Assembly (NCBI RefSeq): GCF_001427305.1
Contig: NZ_LMFZ01000047.1
Coordinates: forward strand, 38,695-102,694
Origin: Duganella sp. Root1480D1
GTDB taxonomy: Bacteria > Pseudomonadota > Gammaproteobacteria > Burkholderiales > Burkholderiaceae_D
DNA length: 64,000 nucleotides
Reading direction: 5' to 3'
In this document: piece after piece, positions 52,598 to 61,417 of the stretch
Layout: every line of letters starts with the position of its first letter
Position numbering within the stretch: position 1 is the first letter of the stretch
Program-made: the position numbers and the translations under genes
The notes under the pieces: model-generated
The model's input: only the letters and a program-made list of their open reading frames with translations
What the model was told of the DNA's origin: nothing
The model's database searches: none

Positions 52598-53623
52598 ATG
52601 GCGTTTTTCCCGGTTTTTCTGTCGGTGGTTTTTGTCGTGCGCAACCAGTCCGAACGAATTGAAGGAATCCTTGCACACGCGGCGGCCAAGATTGCGCCCC
52701 TGGTAAGCGACTACGAACTCATCATTGTCGATAATGCATCCGAAGACAATAGCGTCAGCAAGCTGAAAAGCCTGACCGGCGAATCCGGATTGCCAAATCT
52801 TCAAGTTTACGCACTGACCAAGGAAGTCGACGCCGATACCGCCTCCTGGGTTGGCCTGGAAAACGCATTGGGCGACTTCGTCACGGTGATCGATCCCCTG
52901 GTCGACGATATCGGGTTCCTGCCGGAGATGCTGGACAAAGCCGTCAGCGGCGCCGATGTCGTGTTTGCGCGCAATGCGCGGGCTCCGGTTCACGGTCTGG
53001 CCTACCGCAGCGCTTTTGCGGTGTTCAACTACCTCTACAAGTGGTTCAACGGCATCCACCTGGCCAAGGATGCCCCGCAATACCGTGTACTCAGCAAGCG
53101 CGTGGTCAACTTCATCCTGCAGCACCCGCAGCCTGCGATGACCTACCGCCACCTGCCTGCCACCGGCGGTTTCGCCCGCGAGTACCTTGAATACAGTGCG
53201 CCGCCGACCCTGTCTTCCTCAAAAAACCTGTGGGACAGCATCGACCGCGGCATGCGCTTGCTGGTTTCGACGACGCGCGCTCCCATGCGCCTGGTCACAG
53301 CCTTGTCCCTGTTTGGCGCGGTGGCCAACCTGGTCTATTCGGCCTACGTGGTCGCCATCGGCCTGTTCAAAACGTCCATCGCCCCGGGCTGGGTCAGCTT
53401 GTCCCTGCAGCAATCCGGCATGTTCTTCCTGATTTCGCTGGTATTGCTGGTGCTCGGCGAATACATCCTGCACATGGCCAGCCTGACCAATGAAGGGCCG
53501 CTGTATCACGTTGGCCAGGAATTCACCAGCGCGCGCCTGACCCAGCGCGAGAAACTCAATATCGAAGTGGTCGGCGCGGCGCCGGCGGCAACTGCAGCGG
53601 CACCCGCGGAACGAGTCGCCTGA
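52598..53623 (+). CDS. GT2-family glycosyltransferase with two membrane helices
   Basis: The 341-residue protein has an N-terminal GT2 fold (VFVVRNQSERI, YELIIVDNASEDNS, then VTVIDPLVDD at the DxD site), and a C-terminal membrane part at about 225-300. It is of the DPM/ArnC type, so undecaprenyl phosphate is a possible acceptor. The C-terminus is Ala-rich. It opens the rightward operon and overlaps the next gene by one base (TGATG). Confidence 0.8.
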   Translation: MAFFPVFLSVVFVVRNQSERIEGILAHAAAKIAPLVSDYELIIVDNASEDNSVSKLKSLTGESGLPNLQVYALTKEVDADTASWVGLENALGDFVTVIDPLVDDIGFLPEMLDKAVSGADVVFARNARAPVHGLAYRSAFAVFNYLYKWFNGIHLAKDAPQYRVLSKRVVNFILQHPQPAMTYRHLPATGGFAREYLEYSAPPTLSSSKNLWDSIDRGMRLLVSTTRAPMRLVTALSLFGAVANLVYSAYVVAIGLFKTSIAPGWVSLSLQQSGMFFLISLVLLVLGEYILHMASLTNEGPLYHVGQEFTSARLTQREKLNIEVVGAAPAATAAAPAERVA

Positions 53624-54780
53624 TGCCGGGGGCGGTTCAGTTCGATGCAGTCATCGTCGGCGGCGGCTTTTATGGCGCGGCAATCGCGATCTACCTGACC
53701 AGGCAGCGCGGCTTGAAGCGCGTCCTGCTGGTCGAGCGCGAGTCGGCACTGATGCAGCGCGCCTCGTATCACAACCAGGCCCGCGTCCATAACGGCTACC
53801 ACTATCCGCGCAGCTTCACTACCGCCTACCGCAGCCGCATCAACCTGCCAAGATTCGTGCGCGACTGGCCCCAGGTGGTCAAGCAGGACTTCACCAAGCT
53901 GTATGCGATTGCGCGCCGCAACTCCAAAGTCACCACCAAGCAGTTCGAGCGGTTTTGCCGCGAAATCGGCGCGCCGGTCCGGCCGGCCGATCCTGCCCTG
54001 CTGAACCTGTTCGAACCACGCCTGATCGAAGGCGTGTTCGAAGTCGAGGAATATGCCTTCGATTCGAGCAAGCTCGCGGCCTGGGCCAAGCGCGAACTCG
54101 AGGAATGCGCGGTCGAACTGCGTTTTGACACACGGGTGATGGCGATTTCGCGCGGCCCGGACCTGACTTCCAGGGTCAGGCTGGACGACCGCCACGGCAG
54201 CAGCGAAGTGACGTGCCGCTACGTCTTCAACTGCACGTACAGCGGGCTGAACCAGTTTGCCGGCGATTTCCCTGGCACGCAAACCCGGCTCAAGCAGGAA
54301 ATCACCGAGATGGCGCTGATGGATGTGCCGCCCGTGCTGCAGGAACTAGGCATCACGGTCATGGACGGTCCGTTCTTCTCGATGATGCCATTCCCTGCAC
54401 GGCAGCTGCATACGTTGTCGCACGTGCGGTACACGCCCCACATGCACTGGGCCGACGCGCCTGCCCTCGATCCGTACAGCAAGCTCGGCAGCTACGCGCG
54501 CGAGACCCGGGTCGATCGCATGGTGCGCGACGTGGCGCGCTACCTGCCAAGCATGGCGCAGGCGCGTTACGCCGATTCGCTGTTTGAGGTGAAGACCGTC
54601 CTGGTCAAGAACGAAGGCGACGACGGCCGCCCCATCCTGTTTGAAAAACACGCCGAACTGCCCGGCTGCTACTCGGTACTGGGCGGCAAAATCGACAATA
54701 TTTACGATGTGCTTGAGAGGCTCGACGCCGAACAATTCGTGGCTGCCGCGGGCATATCGGACCTAAGGAGTTCAGCATGA
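53623..54780 (+). CDS. FAD-dependent DAO-type oxidoreductase
   Basis: The 385-residue protein has the FAD-binding motif AVIVGGGFYGAAIAIYL (about 9-25), followed by LVERES and the NQARVHNGYHYPRS segment typical of a DAO subfamily in glycan clusters. A C-terminal VLGGKIDNIYDVLE closes the FAD site. The substrate could be a sugar or an amino acid attached to a carrier. It lies between a GT2 and an SDR and overlaps both. Confidence 0.78.
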   Translation: MPGAVQFDAVIVGGGFYGAAIAIYLTRQRGLKRVLLVERESALMQRASYHNQARVHNGYHYPRSFTTAYRSRINLPRFVRDWPQVVKQDFTKLYAIARRNSKVTTKQFERFCREIGAPVRPADPALLNLFEPRLIEGVFEVEEYAFDSSKLAAWAKRELEECAVELRFDTRVMAISRGPDLTSRVRLDDRHGSSEVTCRYVFNCTYSGLNQFAGDFPGTQTRLKQEITEMALMDVPPVLQELGITVMDGPFFSMMPFPARQLHTLSHVRYTPHMHWADAPALDPYSKLGSYARETRVDRMVRDVARYLPSMAQARYADSLFEVKTVLVKNEGDDGRPILFEKHAELPGCYSVLGGKIDNIYDVLERLDAEQFVAAAGISDLRSSA

Positions 54781-55568
54781 CCAATGCACTTATCGGCCAC
54801 AGCGGCTTTGTCGGCGGCACCTTGCTCCGGCAAACCACATTCGGCGCGCAATTCCGCTCGACCGACATCGACCAGATCGCGCAGCGCGAGTTCGACACTC
54901 TGGTGTGCGCCGGCGCCCCGGCCCAGAAGTGGATCGCCAACCGCGACCCGGAAGGCGACCGCGCCAAGATCGATGGCCTGATCGGCCACCTGAAGACCGT
55001 GCGCTGCAAGACCTTCGTCCTCATCAGTACCGTCGATGTCTTCGGCGCACCGCTGGGTGTCGACGAGGACACCCCGGTCGATGAAGCCGGGCTGCATGCC
55101 TACGGCTTGAACCGCTATCGCCTGGAACAGTTTGTCGCCAGCCATTTCCCCCATCATCTGATCGTGCGGCTGCCGGGCCTGGTCGGTCCGGGCTTGCGCA
55201 AGAATGTGATTTTCGATTTCCTGAACCAGAACAACGTTGGCGCCATCGATAGCCGCGGCGTGTTCCAGTTCTACCCCATGGTCAATCTGTGGTACGACAT
55301 CCAGATCGCGTTGAAAGCAGGCATCAAGGTGCTGCACCTGACCGCGGAGCCGGTCAGCGTGGCCGACTTGTCGCTACACGGCTTCGGCGTGCCGTTCGAG
55401 CAGCCAAAGGAGGGGGCGGCGGCCCGTTACGACATGCGCAGCCGCCACGCCGCTCTGTTTGGCGGCAGCGGCTCATACCAGTACAGCGCGCGCGAAACCA
55501 TCCAGGCCGTGCGCGCTTACGCCCAGTCGGAGCCGCGCACCTTGCCGGCAGCAGGGGCAGCAGCATGA
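54777..55568 (+). CDS. Extended-SDR-like NAD(P)-binding protein with altered active site
   Basis: The 263-residue protein has the Rossmann motif GHSGFVG (7-13) and a central strand VLISTVDVFG (81-90). The catalytic YxxxK appears as YGLNR (109-113), so the Lys is Arg. This could alter catalysis or reflect a non-catalytic partner. It may reduce or epimerise a sugar or act with the preceding oxidoreductase. Overlaps are ATGA on both sides. Confidence 0.75.
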   Translation: MTNALIGHSGFVGGTLLRQTTFGAQFRSTDIDQIAQREFDTLVCAGAPAQKWIANRDPEGDRAKIDGLIGHLKTVRCKTFVLISTVDVFGAPLGVDEDTPVDEAGLHAYGLNRYRLEQFVASHFPHHLIVRLPGLVGPGLRKNVIFDFLNQNNVGAIDSRGVFQFYPMVNLWYDIQIALKAGIKVLHLTAEPVSVADLSLHGFGVPFEQPKEGAAARYDMRSRHAALFGGSGSYQYSARETIQAVRAYAQSEPRTLPAAGAAA

Positions 55569-56404
55569 GGCTGGCCATTTCCAATATTGCGTGGGATACC
55601 ACGGAAGACGAGGCGGTAGCCGCGCTGCTGCAGCGTTATGCAATCGACGCGATCGACGTCGCTCCGGGAAAATATTTTCCCGACCCTGCCAAGGCTACTG
55701 CCGACGATATCGCCGCCGTGCGCGCGTGGTGGTCGGCGCGCGGCATCGAACTCACCGGCATGCAAGCCCTGCTGTTCGGCACCACCGGCCTCAACGTGTT
55801 CGGCGACTCCGCTTCGCAGGAAGCGATGCTGCAGCACCTCGATGCGGTATGCCGCATCGGCGCGGGACTGGGCGCCACCCGCCTGGTATTCGGTTCACCG
55901 AAGAACCGTGACCGCAGCGGCTTGAGCGACGAACAGGCGCTGGCAGTAGCGCTGCCGTTTTTCCGCCGCCTGGGTGCGATCGCGCAGGAACGCGGCGTGA
56001 CGGTCTGCCTTGAACCCAATCCAGCCTGTTATGGCGCCAACTTCATGACCAGCGCGGCGGAAACAGCGGCAGTGGTGCGCCAGGTGGCCCACCCAGCAAT
56101 CAAGATGCAGTTCGATACCGGCGCCCTGACCATCAATGGCGAAGACCCGGCGCAGGTACTGCAAGAATGCGCCGGCCTGATCGGCCACATCCACGCCAGC
56201 GAGCGCAATCTTGTCACCCTGGGCGACGCCGATACCGATCACCGCCGCATCGGCCCACTGGTGGCGCAGGCGCTGCCAGGACATGTGGTGACCATCGAGA
56301 TGGTGGCCAGTACCTCGGAAGCGCATACCAACGCCATCGAACGCGCGCTGCAATGCGCCAGCAATGCCTACCGTGGCAGCGCCGCAGCACAGGGACAGCA
56401 ATGA
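55565..56404 (+). CDS. TIM-barrel sugar phosphate isomerase/epimerase
   Basis: The 279-residue protein has the AP-endonuclease-2-type barrel: RLAISNIAWDTTEDEA, VCLEPNPACYGANF with the metal Glu, IKMQFDTGAL with Asp, GHIHASERNL with His, and VTIEMV with Glu. These four ligands match xylose-isomerase-like enzymes such as IolE/IolI and hydroxypyruvate isomerase. It could interconvert the sugar that the neighbours use. It overlaps genes on both sides by four bases. Confidence 0.8.
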   Translation: MRLAISNIAWDTTEDEAVAALLQRYAIDAIDVAPGKYFPDPAKATADDIAAVRAWWSARGIELTGMQALLFGTTGLNVFGDSASQEAMLQHLDAVCRIGAGLGATRLVFGSPKNRDRSGLSDEQALAVALPFFRRLGAIAQERGVTVCLEPNPACYGANFMTSAAETAAVVRQVAHPAIKMQFDTGALTINGEDPAQVLQECAGLIGHIHASERNLVTLGDADTDHRRIGPLVAQALPGHVVTIEMVASTSEAHTNAIERALQCASNAYRGSAAAQGQQ

Positions 56405-56751
56405 TCTGGTTAAGCGTTTTCTTCGCCATTGTGCTCAATGCGCTGGCCAGCGTGATGCTGAAACTGGCCAGCCAGCCGCCATTTCAACTGCCATCGCTGG
56501 CACAGCCAATGACCTTGCTGACCAACTGGCCACTGTTCGTAGGCCTGGTGTCTTATGGCCTCGCATTCGTCATGTACACGGTTGCCGTATCGCGCCTGCC
56601 GCTGGGCGTGGTGTATCCGGTTCTGACCGCGGGCGCGATCGCGCTGGTGGTGCTGATCGCCTCCTTCTGGTTCAAGGAACCGATGCCTGCTTCGTCCATG
56701 ATCGGGGTGGTGCTGGTGCTGGCCGGCGTAGTACTGATCACCCGTCAATAA
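56401..56751 (+). CDS. SMR/EmrE-like small membrane transporter
   Basis: The 116-residue protein has four helices in the SMR pattern (FFAIVLNALASVMLKLAS with the buried Lys, YGLAFVMYTVAVSRLPLGVVYPV, then AIALVVLIASFWFKEPM). It resembles ArnE/ArnF, proposed flippases of undecaprenyl-phosphate aminoarabinose. It overlaps the isomerase by four bases. In this cluster it could flip an Und-P-sugar. Confidence 0.82.
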   Translation: MIWLSVFFAIVLNALASVMLKLASQPPFQLPSLAQPMTLLTNWPLFVGLVSYGLAFVMYTVAVSRLPLGVVYPVLTAGAIALVVLIASFWFKEPMPASSMIGVVLVLAGVVLITRQ

Positions 56752-56774
56752 GCCGTCTTTTTACTGGATTTGCC

Positions 56775-57578
56775 GTGACTTCTGCCCTTCCCAATGCCGC
56801 TCCTGCCTTATCCATCCTGATTCCTTGCTATAACGAAGAAGCCAGCATCGGCTCCACTGTCCGCGTGCTGGCGCAAGCCATGGACGCGGCGGCAATGTCG
56901 TATGAAATCCTGTGCGTCAACAATGCAAGCAAGGACAGCACTGAAACGGTGCTGCAGGGACTGGCCCGCGAATTTCCGCACCTGCGTTACGTGAATACCC
57001 CGCCGCTGGCCGGCTACGGCGTCGCAGTGCGCTGGGGCCTGCAGCACTATGCCGGCGACGCAGTCGTGATCGTGATGGCCGACGGTTCCGAGTCGCCCGA
57101 AGACATCTTGCGCTTCGCCGCCAAGATTGCCGAGGGCTATGATTGCGCGTTCGGCAGCCGCTTCCAGCCCGAGAGCGTGGTCGAGGGCTATCCGAAGTTC
57201 AAGATGCTGCTGAACCGCCTGGGCAACAAGCTGATTGGCTGGACTACCGGCTTCGCCTACGACGACTTCACCAACGGCTTCAAATGCTACCGGCGCGAGG
57301 TAATCGATGCGATCCAGCCGCTGTACGGTGAAAAATTCAACCTGACCATCGAAATGTCGATCAACGCGACCATGACCAAGCCGCGAATTGCGGTGGTGGC
57401 CAATTCGTGGCGCGACCGCAGCGAAGGCACCAGCAAATTCGACGTGCTGGGGCAATCCTCGCTGTATCTGTTCACGCTGGGCTATTGCTGGCTGCGGCGC
57501 AAGATGCAGGGCAATAGCTGGGCAGCCTTCAGCAAGGCACTGTCCCGTCCTGAACGCACGCCTGCCGCCCATGACTAA
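56775..57578 (+). CDS. DPM1-like GT2 glycosyltransferase
   Basis: The 267-residue protein from GTG 56775 has LSILIPCYNEEASIGSTVRV, ILCVNNASKDST, and VIVMADGSESPED at the donor site, then GFKCYRREV. No membrane helix is clear. The family transfers sugars to polyprenyl phosphate. It starts 23 bases after the SMR gene and its stop overlaps dprE1 by eight bases. Confidence 0.85.
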   Translation: MTSALPNAAPALSILIPCYNEEASIGSTVRVLAQAMDAAAMSYEILCVNNASKDSTETVLQGLAREFPHLRYVNTPPLAGYGVAVRWGLQHYAGDAVVIVMADGSESPEDILRFAAKIAEGYDCAFGSRFQPESVVEGYPKFKMLLNRLGNKLIGWTTGFAYDDFTNGFKCYRREVIDAIQPLYGEKFNLTIEMSINATMTKPRIAVVANSWRDRSEGTSKFDVLGQSSLYLFTLGYCWLRRKMQGNSWAAFSKALSRPERTPAAHD

Positions 57579-58938
57579 GCCATTACCGGATACGCTGCCG
57601 CTGCAAACCGTCGAGCGCCACGGCTTCGGCAATTACCGCCACGCCACCCAGGCGCTGTATCGCCCAGAGCGCCTGCAGGACATCCTGGCGCTGCCGCAAC
57701 AGATGGCCAACGCCTCCCTGCTCGCTTGTGGCCTGGGCAATAGCTACGGCGACGCCGCGCTCAACACCGGCGGCGTGCTGGCCAGCACGGAACGGGTCAA
57801 CCGGATGCTGTCCTTCGATCCCGAGCGCTCGGTGCTGCGCGCCGAAGCCGGGGTGACCGTGCTCGATGTCATGCGCGCCTTCGCGCCACGCGGCCTGACC
57901 CTGCCTGCCACGCCGGGCTTGAGCAAGATCACCCTGGGCGGCTGTGCCGCGTTTGACATCCATTCGAAGAACCACTGGCAAGTCGGCGGCTTTGGCGAGT
58001 CCGTGCTCAGCATGCAGATGCTGCTGGCCGACGGCAGCCGCCTCGAATGCTCGCGCCAGCACCACGCGGACCTGTTCCATGCCACGCTGGGCGGCATGGG
58101 CATGACCGGCATCATCCTGGAACTGGAAGTGGCCCTGCACCCGCTGCCGGGGCAGACGGCGGCCAACCGTTCGCTGCCGTTCGAAGGCGTGCCGGCGCTG
58201 CTGGAACGTATCGCGGAAGTCCAGGCGCAGCCGGGCACGACCCACCTGGTGGCCTGGCTCGACCTGCTGAACCAGCGCCAGGCCAGCGGTTATGTCATTT
58301 CCTCCACGCTCGAAGACACCCCGCAGGATGGGGCCATCTGGGCCGATAAGAAAGCCCCGCCGCTCGGGCTTATCGCGCCGTTCTTCAATCGCTGGTCGAA
58401 CAAGGCATTCAACCTGGCGTTCGCGCTGAAACACCGGAGCCAGCCGTCATCCAAGGCCGACCTGCGATCGTTCCTGTTCCCATGGGACGCGCTGCCGAAC
58501 TGGAACCTGCTGTACGGGCGCAAGGGCTTTGTCGAATACCAATGCTGCCTGCCATTCGAAGGCGCCCAGGAATCGCTGACCCGCGTGCTCGACTACGTGC
58601 TCGCTCACAAGCAAAAATTCCCAGCCTATTTCGCCGCGATCAAGCGCGTGCGCGACGGCGCCGGCATGCTCTCGTTCCCGATCAACGGTTTCAGCGCCCT
58701 GTTTGACTTCCCCGTCTCGGAGGGCCTGTGGGGCTTCCTCGACCAGCTGGACGAAATCGTCATCGCCGCCGGCGGCCGGGTCTACCTGGCCAAGGACGGT
58801 CGCGTCTCGGCGCAAGCCTACCACCGCATGTACCCGCGCATCGAAGAATGGCAGAACGTGCGCAGCAGCTACGATCCCCGCAACCTGTTCGCGTCTGACA
58901 TGGCCAGACGCCTTAACCTGGTAAATAAAGATGGCTAA
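57571..58938 (+). CDS. DprE1-like decaprenylphosphoryl-ribose 2-oxidase homologue
   Basis: The 455-residue flavoprotein matches mycobacterial DprE1 along its length: ACGLGNSYGD, ITLGGCAAFDIHSKNHW, LGGMGMTGII, FVEYQCCLP, and the C-terminal YPRIEEWQNVRSSYDP and FASDMARRLNL. The catalytic Lys418 of the mycobacterial enzyme corresponds to Lys408 (VYLAKDGR), and DIHGKNH is conserved. The benzothiazinone-target Cys387 (NICVDFP) corresponds to Leu377 (SALFDFP). DprE1 oxidises polyprenylphosphoryl-ribose at C2. Its start overlaps the upstream gene by eight bases and dprE2 follows with an eight-base overlap. Confidence 0.85.
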   Translation: MTKPLPDTLPLQTVERHGFGNYRHATQALYRPERLQDILALPQQMANASLLACGLGNSYGDAALNTGGVLASTERVNRMLSFDPERSVLRAEAGVTVLDVMRAFAPRGLTLPATPGLSKITLGGCAAFDIHSKNHWQVGGFGESVLSMQMLLADGSRLECSRQHHADLFHATLGGMGMTGIILELEVALHPLPGQTAANRSLPFEGVPALLERIAEVQAQPGTTHLVAWLDLLNQRQASGYVISSTLEDTPQDGAIWADKKAPPLGLIAPFFNRWSNKAFNLAFALKHRSQPSSKADLRSFLFPWDALPNWNLLYGRKGFVEYQCCLPFEGAQESLTRVLDYVLAHKQKFPAYFAAIKRVRDGAGMLSFPINGFSALFDFPVSEGLWGFLDQLDEIVIAAGGRVYLAKDGRVSAQAYHRMYPRIEEWQNVRSSYDPRNLFASDMARRLNLVNKDG

Positions 58939-59674
58939 ACGCATCCTCCTACTTGGCGCAACCTCGACCATCATGCGCCAGGTGGCATTGAATCTGGTCG
59001 GCAGGGACGATCTGGTGTGCCTGGCCGCCCGCAACACGGAAGAACTGGCCCTGATCGCGGCCGACCTGCGCCTGCGGACCGGCGCCGCCCTGGTGACCAC
59101 GCACAAGTTCGACACCAGCGATTTCGCCACGCACCAGGAACTGGTGGAAGCTGCGCATCGCGAACTTGGCGGGCTCGACATTGTCGTCGCCGGCACCGGC
59201 GCCCTGGGCGACCAGCTCAAGGCACGCCAATCGCTGGCCACGATCAAGGACATCATCGACTCCAACTACGTGGGCATCGCAACCACGCTGTCCGTCGCCG
59301 CCAATATCATGGAACAGCAAGGTTCCGGCTGCCTGTGCGTGTTGTCTTCCGTGGCCGGCGACCGCGGCCGCCAGAGCAATTATTTGTACGGCTCGGCCAA
59401 GAGCGGCATGAGCGCGTTCATGCAAGGCTTGCGCAACCGCCTGGCGCCAGCGGGGGTGCGGGTGATTACCGTCAAGCTGGGATTTATCGACACCAAGATG
59501 GTGGCCGGGAAATCCGGCACCTTCCTGATGGCTTCGCCCGAAGCGGCGGGCGCGCATATTGCGAAGCGCGTGCGCCAGGGCGCAGACGTGGTGTATTTCC
59601 CGTTCTTCTGGCGCTACATCATGCTCATCATCAGGAATATCCCTGAATTCATCTTCAAGCGCATGAAGCTGTAA
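58931..59674 (+). CDS. DprE2-like SDR ketoreductase homologue
   Basis: The 247-residue SDR has the Rossmann loop LLGATSTIM near the N-terminus, the Ser of VLSSVAGDRGRQ and the catalytic YGSAK. Its C-terminus FWRYIMLIIRNIPEFIFKRM is strikingly like that of mycobacterial DprE2, whose ending is RYVMMVLRHIPRSIFRKL. DprE2 reduces the 2-keto intermediate made by DprE1, so the two complete a C2 epimerisation from ribose to arabinose on a polyprenyl carrier. The amphipathic C-terminus should hold it at the membrane. The eight-base overlap with dprE1 fixes the pairing. Confidence 0.87.
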   Translation: MAKRILLLGATSTIMRQVALNLVGRDDLVCLAARNTEELALIAADLRLRTGAALVTTHKFDTSDFATHQELVEAAHRELGGLDIVVAGTGALGDQLKARQSLATIKDIIDSNYVGIATTLSVAANIMEQQGSGCLCVLSSVAGDRGRQSNYLYGSAKSGMSAFMQGLRNRLAPAGVRVITVKLGFIDTKMVAGKSGTFLMASPEAAGAHIAKRVRQGADVVYFPFFWRYIMLIIRNIPEFIFKRMKL

Positions 59675-59705
59675 ACCCGCGACCCTTATAAAGATCACAG
59701 CCCTG

Positions 59706-61316
59706 ATGTCTACTACCCCGACCAGCCTGCCACTGACCGCGCAAAGCGGCGTTAGCCGCAAATACCTGACCTTACTGGCCCTGCTTGTGATCCTGGTCGG
59801 TGTGTACTTGCGCTTCCACACCCTGGCCAGCATCGGTCTCTGGTCGGATGAGCTGTTCACGGTGGCCGCTGCGCTCGACGTCGGCAACGGGCATTCCTGG
59901 CTCAGCCACACTTCCAAAGTCATACCCGAGCTGACCATGGAGGATTCCTTCCTGACCTGGAAGGCAGCCGACAATACCCCGCCCTTGTTCGAGCTGCTGT
60001 TGATCATCTGGTCCAAGCTGTTCGGATCTTCCGATTTTGCGTTGCGCTCGCTGCCTGCAGTGCTCGGTTCGCTGGCCCCGCTGGCTTTCTATTTCGGCTT
60101 GCGCAAGCCGCTCGGCAATCTGCCGGCGCTGCTGGGCGCGGCGTGCTTCTGCGTTGCGCCTGCCGCCGTTACCTACTCCCAGGAAGTACGCGCGTATATT
60201 TTGACGATGTTGCTGTCAACCGTCGCGGTCACCCTGCTGGTCAGGCGCGTGCTGGCGGAAACCTCCGGCTCCGAAGCAGAGAAGGCAGCGCTGCCATCAT
60301 TCTGGCTGGATGTGGTGGTCTATATTCTGCTGGCCTACTCGCACTACACCGGCCTGTTCACTTACGGCCTGCTGTCCGCCGTGTATTTTTTCCTGGTCAT
60401 CATCCCGAACAGGCGCTATGCGCATTTCTTCAAGCTGCTGTTGATTCCGCTGGCGATTGCGCCCTGGTTTGCGCTGAGCTGGAAGGCATTCCGCTTCACC
60501 AGCAAGGGCGGCCTGGCCTGGACCACCTACAGCAAGAATGACATCCTGGGCATGATGTTGCCGAAGACCATCGACTTCTTCCTCACCAATGCTGGCCCAT
60601 TGCTGCTGGCGGTTTGGGCCCTGGCATTCATCTGCGCCTTGTGCGGTCGAGATGAACATGGCCAATGGTACCTTTCCAGCGCCAGCATCAAGCAGCGCCT
60701 GATGGAGAAGAAGGCCCTGCTGGCCGTGCTGTTGATCGTGGTCATTGCCCTGCAATTCGGCTACAGCGTCTATAACGCTTTCCATGCCGGCATGTGGCAC
60801 CCGCGCTATTTTGCTGCCTCGCTGCCGATCTTGCTGGCGTCGTTCGCCCTGCTGTTTTCCGCCATCAGGCCGGGCAAAGTGATCGCGGCGGCGGTCACCC
60901 TGATCCTTGTAGGGTTCAGCCTGCTCGGCCTGAAACAGTATTACGCCCAGCATCCGCAGTCAGGCGAACAATATAACGAAGCGGCCGCCTATGTGTCTCA
61001 GATATCTGAAGCCAACCAGCTGGTGCTGTTAGGCTGGCGTGCCAATGCGGCCTTCTACAATCATTACCTCAAACAATATGCGCCGGCAGGCGGCCAGGCA
61101 TACCAATTGCAGACAGTCTCGTCGCCACAGGATACGGCGGACTTTTGCGCCTCCATTCAGCCCGATGGCAAGCAAGTCATCCTTCTGCAGCATGGCAGTA
61201 TGCAATATGCCGAACAGCTGGCAGCTTGCCCGGCATTAAGCGCAGTCCAACGCAAGGACTTCCGCGGCTTGACCGTGGTGACCTATCGCCCTGCCCCCGC
61301 CAAGCCTGCCCAATAA
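59706..61316 (+). CDS. GT-C polytopic glycosyltransferase, candidate arabinosyltransferase
   Basis: The 536-residue protein has about ten helices, an acidic loop after the first helix (GLWSDELFTVAAAL, Asp-Glu at the GT-C site), TYSQEVRAYIL as in ArnT-like PMT enzymes, and a C-terminal periplasmic segment of about 110 residues. It is the last gene of the rightward operon and the natural user of a polyprenyl-phosphate arabinose from the DprE pair. The acceptor could be O-antigen, a pilin or another surface glycan. The GT-C fold is clear; donor specificity is inferred from neighbours. Confidence 0.78.
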   Translation: MSTTPTSLPLTAQSGVSRKYLTLLALLVILVGVYLRFHTLASIGLWSDELFTVAAALDVGNGHSWLSHTSKVIPELTMEDSFLTWKAADNTPPLFELLLIIWSKLFGSSDFALRSLPAVLGSLAPLAFYFGLRKPLGNLPALLGAACFCVAPAAVTYSQEVRAYILTMLLSTVAVTLLVRRVLAETSGSEAEKAALPSFWLDVVVYILLAYSHYTGLFTYGLLSAVYFFLVIIPNRRYAHFFKLLLIPLAIAPWFALSWKAFRFTSKGGLAWTTYSKNDILGMMLPKTIDFFLTNAGPLLLAVWALAFICALCGRDEHGQWYLSSASIKQRLMEKKALLAVLLIVVIALQFGYSVYNAFHAGMWHPRYFAASLPILLASFALLFSAIRPGKVIAAAVTLILVGFSLLGLKQYYAQHPQSGEQYNEAAAYVSQISEANQLVLLGWRANAAFYNHYLKQYAPAGGQAYQLQTVSSPQDTADFCASIQPDGKQVILLQHGSMQYAEQLAACPALSAVQRKDFRGLTVVTYRPAPAKPAQ

Positions 61317-61417
61317 GCGCGGCGGCCGGCAGGTCGCTATTGCCTACCGGAACATAATTTACCAATGCACATTTCAAAGATGTAATATCTAGCCCTTTTT
61401 TCGTCTTTGGGGGCGTT

